From 2-12-FULL-41-17 sp964562855 (GTDB lineage: Bacteria; Patescibacteriota; Microgenomatia; Curtissbacterales; GWA2-41-24): a DNA stretch of 60,074 nucleotides. A model generated the notes under the pieces. It made no database searches. It was not told the DNA's origin and saw nothing but the letters and a program-made list of their open reading frames with translations. A program made the position numbers and the translations under genes. Position 1 is the first letter of the stretch. Each line of letters begins with the position of its first letter. The DNA is taken from NCBI GenBank assembly GCA_964562855.1, contig CAZLVB010000002.1:1-60074 (forward strand). The letters are read 5' to 3'. Positions 1 to 7,476 of the stretch are shown one piece after another.

Positions 1-1
1 C

Positions 2-826
2 CAACAGTTTTGCCGGGGGCCAACGGGCTGCTCACGAGAAGGCCCGGTCATTCCCCAGTCAGAAGGCCCCTTTGTAGAAATAACGGCTATCGACAAAGAC
101 GGAAATAACATTGCCCACTACCAGACAGGCACACCGCCCGAAACGCCGAGTCCATCGCCGACACCTGCGCTTTCCCCAAGCCCAACTTCCCAGCCGCCTG
201 CCGCAACTGTTAGTGAGGTTGAAAAAGAACAAGTACCCCAGGTAAAGCAGCCGCTTCTTTCCAACCGGAATCTGGGCATTTTGTTAATTTTAATTGCCTT
301 GGTATTAATTGTCTTTGCGACAACTAGCGGCGGCTGTTCCGACCTTTGTACTGAAGGAAGTTGCCGAGACTGTGAACTGACCGCAATTAGAGTAGCCGTC
401 CACGGGACTGAACCCGGTGAGATAGAAGAAATGCTGGAAGACTTAGATGTTCTTAAATGGTTCAGGTGGATACCGGGGGCAACACCCGGCGGCAAAGAGT
501 TAATTCCCCAAATCGTTGAAAAAGCCAAAAAAATTGGCCAAAAACTCAAGGAGCTCGGGATGAAAATAAATGGGGCGGATGTTTATGCCACTATTTCCTG
601 GGAAGAATGCCAAAGGGTATCCTGTTTGATTTTTTGGACACGAACAACATGGGTCAAAGCCCAAAAAGAAATTAAAATACCTCCGGTCCAGCAATATCGG
701 TATCTTGACATTGATAATCCCGACGCCTGGAAGCCAGGCTGTCTAGTTGATGAAAAGCAGAGAAAGGGAATCCATCGTTACATAGAAAGAGTAGCCCTTA
801 AAAACTGCCCCGAAAAGTGCCGCTAA
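2..826 (+). CDS. Membrane-anchored protein, 5'-truncated by window edge
   Basis: The frame is open from the first complete codon of the window, so the start lies upstream; 274 codons are visible. The first ~45 residues are hydrophilic, followed by a Pro/Thr/Ser-rich stretch (PETPSPSPTPALSPSPTSQPP), one transmembrane helix around residues 91-107 (GILLILIALVLIVFATT), and a C-terminal domain of ~165 residues with several cysteines (CSDLC, CRDC, CQRVSC, CLVDE, CPEKCR). A Pro-rich stalk next to a single helix suggests a surface protein or a signalling protein with domains on both sides of the membrane. I do not recognise the C-terminal domain. Repeat R1 copy 1 begins four bases after the stop, and the toxin gene on the other strand converges on it. 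Confidence 0.75.
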   Translation, partial: QQFCRGPTGCSREGPVIPQSEGPFVEITAIDKDGNNIAHYQTGTPPETPSPSPTPALSPSPTSQPPAATVSEVEKEQVPQVKQPLLSNRNLGILLILIALVLIVFATTSGGCSDLCTEGSCRDCELTAIRVAVHGTEPGEIEEMLEDLDVLKWFRWIPGATPGGKELIPQIVEKAKKIGQKLKELGMKINGADVYATISWEECQRVSCLIFWTRTTWVKAQKEIKIPPVQQYRYLDIDNPDAWKPGCLVDEKQRKGIHRYIERVALKNCPEKCR

Positions 827-829
827 AAC

Positions 830-852
830 CTTTTGGAATTTAGAAGTCAAAA
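830..852 (-). repeat. R1 dispersed repeat, copy 1
   Basis: A 23-bp element with core GGAATTTAGAAGTC flanked by TTTT and AAAA (plus strand). Identical copies lie at 2692-2714 and 7773-7795, and a diverged copy at 8101-8123. It can fold into an AT-rich imperfect hairpin with a TAG loop. It sits 4 nt past the minus-strand toxin stop, and all four copies have the same orientation relative to the minus-strand gene they follow. Confidence 0.85.
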
Positions 853-856
853 AATA

Positions 857-1132
857 TTAGGATTTTCTATACAATTCGTCATGAGTTCCCAGTGCAACAA
901 AGTAAGCAACAGAGTCTCCTCCTATTTGTATTTCTTTGTAGACTGCGCGGTAGTTGGAAGTTATATCGATACTCCTATATCCTTGCCATTCTCTTTTCAA
1001 CGGATGATTATCTAACCGAAGATCTGCGGGATCTTTGGTAAATAATAGGATTCTTTCTTTAAAACTTTTGCGGATTCTAACGTCTAATTTCTTTAGTTTT
1101 TTGACAACGCCAGGGCTTAACTTGACGTTCAT
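857..1132 (-). CDS. RelE/YafQ-family mRNA interferase toxin
   Basis: A 91-residue basic protein with the RelE/ParE-superfamily layout: an N-terminal helix pair rich in Lys/Arg (KLSPGVVKKLKKLDVRIRKSF), a central LRLDNHPLKREWQGYRSIDI segment and the strand-rich end YRAVYKEI...VAYFVALGTHDELY. In this family the C-terminal sheet carries the residues that cleave mRNA on the ribosome. Its start codon overlaps the stop of the upstream antitoxin by 4 nt (ATGA), the usual TA translational coupling. The family call is firm; the exact subfamily (YafQ vs RelE) is less certain. R1 copy 1 follows the stop immediately. Confidence 0.85.
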   Translation of the reverse strand: MNVKLSPGVVKKLKKLDVRIRKSFKERILLFTKDPADLRLDNHPLKREWQGYRSIDITSNYRAVYKEIQIGGDSVAYFVALGTHDELYRKS

Positions 1133-1410
1133 ATGCCCTGTTTCTCAAGCCACTTGACTGCATCCTCTCCGGTATGAAATATGGGGGATCCCTTACCCTC
1201 TTCTAAATCTTTTTGCGCTTGCTTAATAGTTTTGATTAGATACTCACTGGGTTCTTCATCTCTAGCGCTGAACTCTACAGTTTTAGTTTTTATAAATTGC
1301 TTTAAGAAAGCCTTAATAACAACGGACAAAGGCATACCAAGTGCCGCAGCCGTTTTTTGAGCTTCTTTCTTGGTTTGGGGATCAACCTTGATGGTAACAA
1401 CAGTACTCAT
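1129..1410 (-). CDS. RelB/DinJ-family antitoxin
   Basis: A ribbon-helix-helix antitoxin: the N-terminus MSTVVTIKVDPQTKKEAQ followed by AALGMPLSVVIKAFLKQ is the DinJ/RelB DNA-binding signature. The acidic, toxin-wrapping C-terminal half (ARDEEPSEYLIKTIKQAQKDLEEG) follows. I start it at the ATG at 1410 (93 aa) and not nine codons upstream, because a promoter and operator occupy that upstream stretch. The mRNA would then have a leader of only ~4 nt. It is the first gene of a two-gene operon with the toxin. It should repress its own operon through the palindrome at 1411-1440. Confidence 0.85.
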   Translation of the reverse strand: MSTVVTIKVDPQTKKEAQKTAAALGMPLSVVIKAFLKQFIKTKTVEFSARDEEPSEYLIKTIKQAQKDLEEGKGSPIFHTGEDAVKWLEKQGI

Positions 1411-1450
1411 GGTATGCCAAAGTATATACGATAGCATACCAATTTGTCAA
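1411..1450 (-). promoter_or_regulatory. Promoter and autoregulatory operator of the RelBE-like operon
   Basis: On the minus strand a consensus TTGACA (1445-1450) and TATACT (1421-1426) are separated by 18 nt. Overlying the -10 is a 30-bp imperfect palindrome centred at 1425.5 (outer arms GGTATGC/GCATACC, inner GTATATAC; 12 of 15 positions symmetric), as expected for an RHH antitoxin dimer site. The predicted transcription start lies about 4 nt before the ATG, so the mRNA would be almost leaderless. Confidence 0.8.
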
Positions 1451-1456
1451 CCTCAG

Positions 1457-2628
1457 CTATTGAAAAACTTTTTGAGCTTTTTCAGCGTCCCTGCCTCTGT
1501 CATCAAGAGCCCAGACAGTAACCACGGCATCAACACATTCTCCCGGAGTATCATAGTACCAAAGTATCTGTTCTGCCTTAGCAGGCCCAACAAAGTATCC
1601 GCAGTTTATTTTCCAGACATATCTGAGGTTCTCCCCACGGGCCGAGGCTTTTAGCAGATATCGATGAGGGAGTTCCTCATAAGAACCGTGAAGCTGGGTA
1701 TAATCAACCCTATCTATACTAACTGTATTCTCTGTTTCTTTCTTAGCCGAGCATTCTACCTTCGTACTTACTAACACTCTCTCATCAAAATAAGTCGAAT
1801 TTAAAAAACCATTTCGATTCTCTTCAGGAGGGGGAGTAAACAATCCAGTCATTTTCCCTCTTAAGCGAGCCTCAATGCTGACCACGGAAAAACCTTCTTC
1901 TCTGCAAAAAAAGTCTCTTCGGTAGAAACAGAATCAAATGCCTCAAGCGTAGTTAAATTTGGACGAGACTCAACTAAAGTTGGCCCTACAACTTCGCTAG
2001 CCTGATCTACGATGAATTTACCCTGGACACTTGAAGTCCTACTAATATAGTCTTTGACTATAACCCCGTCATCTAGAACTATGGTCAATATGTTGCCTGT
2101 ATTTTTTATTTTTGCGCGCACCAAGAACGAATCGGCAACATTAACTGGTAGAATAGGTCCAGTTATATCTACATTAAAAAATCCTAATGTGACCACCAAA
2201 GAACTAAAATGAGATAATTCAGCCGAAATTTTAGTTTTACCTGCAGCTTCCATAATCACCTCTACATTCTCAATAGGTAGAAAATCTTCACCAGAAAGAT
2301 GAGAAATCACGGGGATAAAGCCTCCCGAGTCCACATTGATTTTGACAGTAGCCGGTTGGGAGAGTGTTAATCCACCTGGAATTAGCTCATAAACTAAAAC
2401 ACCTTCATCATCTTGATTAGCCGTTCGTTTTACGGCAATATCTTTTTCTGATACGCCCTTAGGCAAGCTGCCTCGAGGAATTGTCAGCGCGACCTTTGCG
2501 TCATCCGACGCAACCTCAAACGTATTTAAGCCCTCATTTCTGCGGCTCGTAAACCACATAGCCAAAACCAAAGCAACAACCAGAACAAATACAACCACTA
2601 AAGGTAGAGCAAAGCCTCTCTTTGTCAC
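1457..2628 (-). pseudogene. Secreted/membrane protein with Ig-like domains, apparently split by a frameshift
   Basis: Two overlapping frames (1861-2628 and 1457-1885) read as one protein of ~390 aa if one T is added in a T run near 1890 (minus strand GGTTTTTCC). The N-terminus MTKRGFALPLVVVF plus TM helix is a membrane anchor. Next comes a ZU5-like strand domain (ALTIPRGSLPKGVSEKDI, YELIPGGLTLSQPATV) and a CARDB/Ig-like segment (VADSFLVRAKIKNTGN). The second frame adds a PKD-like domain with two cysteines (YVWKINCGYF, YDTPGECVDAVVTVWALDDRG). The shift may be a real mutation or a homopolymer assembly error. Alternatively these are two genes overlapping by 25 nt, the second starting at MTGLFTPPP without an evident ribosome-binding site. 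Confidence 0.6.
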
Positions 2629-2691
2629 AATTTCAGTCTAGCATTTTATGTGAGAGTCAACAAAATTGGGGCTAAAGTAACTCGCCATACG

Positions 2692-2714
2692 CTTTTGGAA
2701 TTTAGAAGTCAAAA
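2692..2714 (-). repeat. R1 dispersed repeat, copy 2
   Basis: Exact 23-bp match to copy 1. It lies 78 nt downstream of the cold-shock gene stop and upstream of the next minus-strand gene. It is followed on the minus strand by GCGTAT, similar to the GCATAT that follows copies 3 and 4. Confidence 0.85.
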
Positions 2715-2792
2715 TTAACTTTTTTCTAATAAAGACCTTTTTATATTCGTAGCAATTACACGACTGAAAAGAATATATTCCTATGAAAACGG

Positions 2793-2993
2793 TTATGCAG
2801 CAAGTTTTACGTTTTTTGCGCTTGGACCTTTTTCACCTTCCACAACATCAAACGTGACAGCTGCTCCTTCTTGAAGTTCATCAAAAGTGACACCAACTAA
2901 ATCTGTAGAGTGAAAAAAAAGATCCTTTTCTTCTCCTTCACGGGTAATGAATCCGTATCCTTTATCGGTTTTTGTTTTAATTGTTCCATTCAT
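2793..2993 (-). CDS. Cold-shock-domain RNA-binding protein (CspA family)
   Basis: 66 residues, full length for a CSD protein. RNP1 is KGYGFI (residues 11-16) and RNP2 is LFFHST (25-30), where most family members have VFVHFS; the ending EKGPSAKNVKL is typical. It binds single-stranded RNA/DNA as an RNA chaperone in the cytoplasm. It is transcribed alone. A purine-rich AAAGGAGGA (3028-3036 on the plus strand as TCCTCCTTT) lies ~35 nt before the ATG, with a GTAAAT-tg-ATTTAC hairpin (3002-3015) between the two, so folding of the leader could set translation efficiency. The minus-strand TACAAT about 10 nt before the purine tract is a plausible -10. Confidence 0.95.
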   Translation of the reverse strand: MNGTIKTKTDKGYGFITREGEEKDLFFHSTDLVGVTFDELQEGAAVTFDVVEGEKGPSAKNVKLAA

Positions 2994-3408
2994 AAATGTT
3001 TGTAAATTGATTTACTAAATCTACTTGTCCTCCTTTCCTTCTTGTTATTGTACTATTTTGGGCGAAAATTGCGTAGAGGCCCAAAAAACCTTACTTCGTA
3101 TTTACTAAATCAGCCCGAAAAATTCAATCAGCTCCGCGATGTTAACGCCAAGTCTGACTTGGCAGTCGCGTCTAACGCGGCGCACTTACCTGTCCGCCGT
3201 AATTTTCTTGATCCTCGAAGCTCTTGAGCGTAGTAGATAGCGTAGTAGATAATAAAGGCGGAGGACTTTTTTTCTAAAGACCAATGCGGAGTTCGAGCCG
3301 ATATCTTCGTGATTAGGGGATTTTCGAACCTTGCGCTGATCAGGTAACTAAAATCAACCGCGCTTGACAAGTATTAAGCGTCAATGATAAGGTCTTATTT
3401 ATCTTATA
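2994..3408. other. 415-nt gene-free interval with palindromic repeats
   Basis: It holds the csp leader and then no convincing gene: short open frames here have no family resemblance and run through palindromes. It contains a perfect 17-nt palindrome GCCAAGTC-t-GACTTGGC (3147-3163) nested inside a looser GTTAACGC/GCGTCTAAC pairing, and a 12-bp tandem duplication GCGTAGTAGATA (3228-3251). A TTGACA at 3364-3369 with GATAAG 16-17 nt downstream is a plausible promoter for the gene at 3409. Confidence 0.6.
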
Positions 3409-3912
3409 ATGGCAGAAGAAACAAAATCCAGCCTTAGCCCGGCAATCGTCGTTGTTGGGATTGTGGCGCTGGTAATTATTGCGATTGCCCTGTTCTTCGC
3501 TTTCGGTAAATCACAGCAATCAGTAACTTCTTCCCAAGAAACTGGTGAAGAAATCACAGCTTCACAGGAAACCCGAACTCCTACCGGCTCATTCGAGTTT
3601 CGGGGTCCCGGATACGTAGAAGTTTCTGATCCCAGAGAAGCAAGTATCATCATCGTCAACGCCCCAGGTGCCCAAGCAGCGAGGCCGATTGACGTCACTT
3701 TAAAGGTCGACGGCAAAGAAGTATGGAAAGAAACCATCAAAGCAGGTGAGTCCAATTGTGGTGATGCCAATACGTGCAGCATCACAGCTCCATCCAAACA
3801 AACCTGGGAAGGCATTCGTGAAGGCCAATATGGCCCAACACTCGAAGCGACTGACGCCGCCGGGAATCTCCTCGCACTCTTCGCAAATCTGGGCGCCTCT
3901 GAAGGTTTTTAG
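3409..3912 (+). CDS. Single-TM anchored extracytoplasmic protein, unknown
   Basis: 167 residues. A short cytoplasmic N-terminus (MAEETKSSLSPA) is followed by one strong TM helix (IVVVGIVALVIIAIALFFAFG), a Ser/Thr/Glu-rich linker, and a ~100-residue strand-rich domain (SFEFRGPGYVEVSDP, RPIDVTLKVDGKEVW). One cysteine pair (SNCGDANTCS) could form a disulphide, which supports an exported location. No known family recognised. It is a monocistronic gene between the csp gene and a convergent mscS-like gene; the promoter is discussed in the preceding interval. Confidence 0.7.
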   Translation: MAEETKSSLSPAIVVVGIVALVIIAIALFFAFGKSQQSVTSSQETGEEITASQETRTPTGSFEFRGPGYVEVSDPREASIIIVNAPGAQAARPIDVTLKVDGKEVWKETIKAGESNCGDANTCSITAPSKQTWEGIREGQYGPTLEATDAAGNLLALFANLGASEGF

Positions 3913-4050
3913 ACCAGTTTTCCCTTCAGTAGATCATCACTCTACAACCTTCAAGATAGACTTGGGTTGGCACATAGTGGAGCGGAAAAATTTTACCTCT
4001 TTCTGTTTATCAGAGGGCAAAATTGGAAGTTAAAAATAGTTGCAATTCCC

Positions 4051-4911
4051 TTATTTTTGGACTACAACCCTGTGCGGATATGGAATCTCAATCTTTTCGC
4101 GGTCAAATGCAATCTTTATCCTCTTTCTCAATTCTCTTGCCACATCCCACTGTTTGATCGGTTTTGTTTCCCCCAATACCTTAATCTCAATTGCCGATTC
4201 CGCAAAATCGTCAACCCCTAGAACTTCTGGGGTTTTAGTAATCAGAGGCCCAAATTCTTTATCACGTAACATTTCCTTACCAACTCTGTTTAGAACTTTA
4301 ATAGCTTTATCTAAATTTGTTTCATATGCAACTGGAACGTTCAAATTCACCCTAGCGTAGCCTAGTGTCAAATTGGAAGCTGTTTTAATTTCTCCATTGG
4401 GAATGGAATGCACAACACCGTCCAAATCCCGCAAAATTGTCCGCCGCAAGTTAACATCCTCAACCAGACCTGCCGAATCGGCTATTTTAACCACATCTCC
4501 CTTTCGATATTGATTCTCCATGATAATGAAAAAACCAGCTATCAAATCCCTCACCAAATTTTGAGCCCCGAATCCAAAAGCAAGACCTACCAATCCTGCT
4601 CCAGTCAAAAGAGGCACAATATCTATCCCCAATTCCGAAAGTATCATCAAACCCCCAAGTAAAAACAGGACAGCAGCAATGGCATTTGAAACAACCGAGC
4701 CCAAAGTTTCCATCCTTTTTACAAAAGATTCTTTATTTTCTCCTGCTCGCCTTTCTGTCAAAGCGAGTATTTTAGGGGTAGTTCTTTTCAAAAAAAGTCT
4801 GGCTACAAATACAACCAAAACTATAACGAGAATTTTTAATCCGGAGGAAAAGACCTTGGCAATTATCAATTCAAAATCTATTTCAAAACCCACGACCATT
4901 AACTTAACCAA
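4051..4911 (-). CDS. MscS-family small-conductance mechanosensitive channel
   Basis: 286 residues, close to E. coli MscS length. N-terminal TM1-TM2, then the pore-lining Gly/Ala-rich TM3 (LLTGAGLVGLAFGFGAQNLVRDLIAGFFII, about residues 105-135), the beta domain (GDVVKIADSAGLVEDVNLRRTILRDLDGVVHSIPNGEI) and the alpha/beta C-terminal domain. PNGEI and LRRT are hallmark positions. It releases solutes when membrane tension rises on hypo-osmotic shock. The start is among several nearby Met codons (residues 1 and 5), so it is uncertain by a few residues. Transcribed alone, convergent with the gene at 3409 and divergent from the CNNM/CBS gene at 4988. Confidence 0.95.
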   Translation of the reverse strand: MVKLMVVGFEIDFELIIAKVFSSGLKILVIVLVVFVARLFLKRTTPKILALTERRAGENKESFVKRMETLGSVVSNAIAAVLFLLGGLMILSELGIDIVPLLTGAGLVGLAFGFGAQNLVRDLIAGFFIIMENQYRKGDVVKIADSAGLVEDVNLRRTILRDLDGVVHSIPNGEIKTASNLTLGYARVNLNVPVAYETNLDKAIKVLNRVGKEMLRDKEFGPLITKTPEVLGVDDFAESAIEIKVLGETKPIKQWDVARELRKRIKIAFDREKIEIPYPHRVVVQK

Positions 4912-4987
4912 AAGGCCAAACTATGTCAAATTCTAGAATACGCGGGGTCTTAAAAGTATTCACAAGTCATGATATCTTAAGATTAAG

Positions 4988-6223
4988 ATGCTTGACTTAG
5001 CAGTTTTGCTGTTGATTCTGATTCTGTCATCCGCCTTTTTTTCCGGCGCAGAAGTTGCCTTCCTTTCAGTCAGTCAAGTCAAAATAAGATCTTTGATAAA
5101 AGAGGGGAAAATCGGTGCCGGTGCCTTACAACGACTCAGGTCGAAACCTCAAAAAATGATTATAACCATATTAATTGGAAACAATGTCGCCAATTTCTCA
5201 GCAGCAGCCCTAGTTACAATTATTGTCGAAAATATGCTTGGATCCCGGTGGATTGGTGCAGGAGTGGGTATCCTCACACTCATAATACTAATCTTTGGCG
5301 AAATTATCCCTAAATCAATATCAACAACTCACTCACAAACAATCGCTCTATCACTGGCTCAACCTATCGAAATTTTAAGTATAGCCCTTTCACCTATAGT
5401 TAGCCTACTAACAAAACTCTCAACAGTCATAAACAAGTTAATCAAGGCAAAATCTTATACGGCACTTACCAGAATGGATGTAAAATCGGTAATTGAACTG
5501 GGGCTGCAAAGCCATGTCATAGAACCTCATGAAGAGAGAATCTTACTTAAGACTTTAAAACTTCACGACATTTTAGCTTCAGAAATCATGACGCCGAAAG
5601 ACAAGATTTTTTCCCTAAACTCCAACCTAAGAGTTACAGAAACACACGCAAGAATCGAGAATCTGCGCTACTCTAGAATTCCTGTCTACGAGAAAAACCC
5701 AGACAATATTGTAGGTGTTGTCAACACGATTGATATCCTAAAATCAACCAGAATTGGAAACGAAAATCAAACCCTCAATGAAATTGCCGCAAGTCCGACC
5801 TTCGTAGCTGACGAGACCAAAATAGACTCTATTCTCAGATTCTTCCAGCGTAACCAGTCACATATGATTATAGTCATCAACAACCAAAAGAAGCTTGTGG
5901 GGCTCATCACCCTCGAGGATATTCTGGAGGAAATAGTCGGGGAAATCACAGACGAAAAGGAATTATCTCCGGGTGCAATAGTTCGTATAGATAAAAACAC
6001 AATTATCGCCCACGGCCAAACACAGATCTCAAGGATCAACCGTTTTTTAAACATTAATCTTCCGGAAAATTTAAAAACCTTATCAGAATTAATTCGCTCA
6101 AAAACCACTAAAATCAAAACAGGCGACAGTTTTGAAATTAACGGGGTTAAGATAACAATACTGCAAATTTACATGCATTCCTTAAGAAAAATTAGGTTGG
6201 AAAAAATAAACCCAAGTGTCTAG
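4988..6223 (+). CDS. CNNM/CorC-family membrane protein with CBS pair (hemolysin C-like)
   Basis: 411 residues with the full family architecture: a DUF21/CNNM transmembrane domain at residues ~1-170 (FFSGAEVAFLSVS, IGNNVANFSAAALVTI, FGEIIPKSISTTHS), two CBS motifs at ~190-320 (IMTPKDKIFSL; MIIVINNQKKLVGLITLEDILEEIVGEITDE), and a C-terminal CorC_HlyC/transporter-associated domain (~330-400). Homologues are linked to Mg2+ or Na+/Mg2+ handling; the substrate cannot be told from sequence alone. The start ATG has no strong ribosome-binding site. Palindromes follow the stop. Confidence 0.92.
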   Translation: MLDLAVLLLILILSSAFFSGAEVAFLSVSQVKIRSLIKEGKIGAGALQRLRSKPQKMIITILIGNNVANFSAAALVTIIVENMLGSRWIGAGVGILTLIILIFGEIIPKSISTTHSQTIALSLAQPIEILSIALSPIVSLLTKLSTVINKLIKAKSYTALTRMDVKSVIELGLQSHVIEPHEERILLKTLKLHDILASEIMTPKDKIFSLNSNLRVTETHARIENLRYSRIPVYEKNPDNIVGVVNTIDILKSTRIGNENQTLNEIAASPTFVADETKIDSILRFFQRNQSHMIIVINNQKKLVGLITLEDILEEIVGEITDEKELSPGAIVRIDKNTIIAHGQTQISRINRFLNINLPENLKTLSELIRSKTTKIKTGDSFEINGVKITILQIYMHSLRKIRLEKINPSV

Positions 6224-6240
6224 CTTAAAAGTATATCAGA

Positions 6241-6314
6241 AGCCTAAATTTGAGGCTAGAATAATCAGCTCGCAGGATGGGACGATTTCAGAACGGCCAA
6301 TTGGCCGGAAATCG
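6241..6314 (+). terminator. Palindromic 3' region of the CNNM/CBS gene
   Basis: Two hairpins follow the stop: AGCCT...AGGCT (6241-6257), and a strong one with arms CGATTTC + CGGCCAA (6283-6300, with a 4-nt AGAA bulge) pairing to TTGGCCG + GAAATCG (6301-6314). The inner 14 bp (6294-6307) are a perfect palindrome. There is no T tract after it, so a classical intrinsic terminator is doubtful; 3'-end stabilisation or a palindromic repeat is equally possible. Confidence 0.45.
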
Positions 6315-6390
6315 TGGATTATCCGGAAATTACTTTACAACAAACACAACAACTTCTTCAGTTGGTCACCTGACATTTCGGGTAAAATAT

Positions 6391-6663
6391 TTATGATCTA
6401 AGTTCTTTATCAACTCTATCTGACAAGAAAATCTTTATCAATGACTGATAAGGGACATCTCTTGCATTAGCAATTTGTTTTATTCTCGCCAGTAAATATT
6501 TGGGCAATCTTAAGGATATCGATTCAGTCGAAGGTCGTAGATTTGGGAAAATGACGTGTTCCGCTTTGGACCAATCTATATATTCAGTTGAATCATGCAC
6601 TGCCCAGAATGCTCTCTCTTCGTCTTCGGTTTTAAACTTAGGAATCAATTTTAACTTTTTCAT
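6391..6663 (-). CDS. brnA: BrnA-family antitoxin
   Basis: 90 residues from the ATG at 6663. Motifs: KFKTEDEERAFWAVHDSTEYIDW (the BrnA N-terminal FxxExxExxFW motif), then SISLRLPKYLLARIKQIANARDVPYQSLIKIFL, a ribbon-helix-helix DNA-binding fold. In BrnTA systems it binds the BrnT toxin and represses the operon. The ATG at 6663 is preferred over GTG 6669 because AGAGGGG sits 5-6 nt upstream of it. The gene overlaps the end of brnT by 26 nt, so translation is coupled. Confidence 0.88.
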   Translation of the reverse strand: MKKLKLIPKFKTEDEERAFWAVHDSTEYIDWSKAEHVIFPNLRPSTESISLRLPKYLLARIKQIANARDVPYQSLIKIFLSDRVDKELRS

Positions 6664-6943
6664 ATTCACCCCTCTCTTTAATATTCATATCTCGAAAAGA
6701 AATAGGTCTTACTTTCCGATTTCTTATTGTAAAAGATATGAACAATAGCCTATTTTGGTTTGTTTTTCCTAATGCTTGATACCTTATCTCTCGATCCGAG
6801 TGTGCCTTATCTTCGTTAAGTAACAAAGGCTTATGGCTGAAAATTTCCTCTGCTTCTTGATAAGTGACATTATGTTTTATTAAATTTTTGTCGATATTAC
6901 CCTGATCCCAATCAAAAGCAACGGGCTCAGGTAGTATCTTCAC
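6638..6943 (-). CDS. brnT: BrnT-family ribonuclease toxin
   Basis: 101 residues. The family's opening signature is FDWDQGNIDKNLIKHNVTYQEAEEIF (residues 9-34), followed by DREIRYQALGKTNQNRLLFISFTIRNRKVRPISFRDMNIKERGEYE, matching BrnT through to the R...S..M...ER.xY ending. BrnT is a RelE-fold ribosome-dependent or free RNase that is neutralised by BrnA. As usual for this system, toxin precedes antitoxin. The GTG start lies exactly at the expected transcription start, so this mRNA should be leaderless. Confidence 0.88.
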   Translation of the reverse strand: MKILPEPVAFDWDQGNIDKNLIKHNVTYQEAEEIFSHKPLLLNEDKAHSDREIRYQALGKTNQNRLLFISFTIRNRKVRPISFRDMNIKERGEYEKVKIDS

Positions 6944-6949
6944 TTATTA

Positions 6950-6978
6950 AGTATATTACAAGAATATACAAAAGTCAA
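6950..6978 (-). promoter_or_regulatory. brnTA promoter with operator palindrome
   Basis: On the minus strand TTGACT (6973-6978), 17-nt spacer, TATACT (6950-6955), then only 6 nt to the GTG start at 6943. A palindrome GTATATT-acaag-AATATAC (6951-6969) fills the spacer and overlaps the -10; this is the likely BrnA binding site for autorepression. Confidence 0.8.
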
Positions 6979-7007
6979 TTATCCATTTGGGGTGTTGACA
7001 TTAAATT

Positions 7008-7042
7008 CTGGCTCTACTTAATAGACAACATTAGAACCTATT
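7008..7042 (-). repeat. R2 repeat, copy A
   Basis: A 35-bp element repeated at 7477-7511. The 19-bp block GACAACATTAGAACCTATT (7024-7042) is identical; the flanking 16 bp differ mostly by transitions. Minus-strand RNA can form the inner hairpin TCTATT-a-AGTAGA (one G-U pair). It overlaps the stop codon of the gene at 7038-7427. Confidence 0.8.
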
Positions 7043-7427
7043 TTATTAATACATGACCAGCAACTACCGCCGCAGCAAGCTGTAAAAAGAAATCAACGGC
7101 CTTGTTCCCAACGTAATTTGTTATTCTGCTAAGTAGTTTTGCCTTTGCTTTGGCATCCATTGCCCCTTGCGAATAAAAGGCAATTATTTCTTGAAACAAT
7201 TCCTTCTTTTCAGTTGAAGACAAACCACTATTTCCGATTGTATTTACCAGCTCTTTTAATAAGTAGCTAGGGTCTTGGTTCGAAAAAGTGTTACTTTGTG
7301 AAACAAATCCTTCAACATTGTGCAGTTCGATGTCGGTTTCAAAACCTTGAAATTTACAATTTATAATTTTCAGGTCTCTAGAATTTGTTGCCTTAATAGC
7401 TGTTGACATAGTGATGAATTGTACCAT
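7038..7427 (-). CDS. Hypothetical protein, helical, C-terminal hydrophobic segment
   Basis: 129 residues. The N-terminal third (KATNSRDLKIINCKFQGFETDIELHNVEGFVSQSNTF) reads like a few turns of right-handed beta-helix/pectate-lyase-type repeats (NS.DLKIINCKFQGF, NVEGFVSQSNTF). The rest is helical (KKELFQEIIAFYSQGAMDAKAKAKLLSRITNYVG) and ends in a hydrophobic AVDFFLQLAAAVVAGHVLI segment that may be a membrane anchor. No known family recognised. ATG 7427 or the internal ATG at 7409 could be the start. It lies between R2 copies B (upstream) and A (at its 3' end), so it looks like one unit of a gene-plus-repeat series. Confidence 0.65.
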   Translation of the reverse strand: MVQFITMSTAIKATNSRDLKIINCKFQGFETDIELHNVEGFVSQSNTFSNQDPSYLLKELVNTIGNSGLSSTEKKELFQEIIAFYSQGAMDAKAKAKLLSRITNYVGNKAVDFFLQLAAAVVAGHVLIK

Positions 7428-7476
7428 GGGTTCGATTACCCAACTCGGAGTATTAAAGAATTGAGGCTAAGTTTTA

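Noticed and set aside
3042..3370. Short open frames on both strands in the csp-3409 interval
   Set aside because: They run through palindromes, have no ribosome-binding sites and no protein-like composition.
6216..6401. 61-residue plus-strand open frame after the CNNM/CBS gene
   Set aside because: It spans the hairpins and overlaps the brnA 3' end; no start signal or family resemblance.
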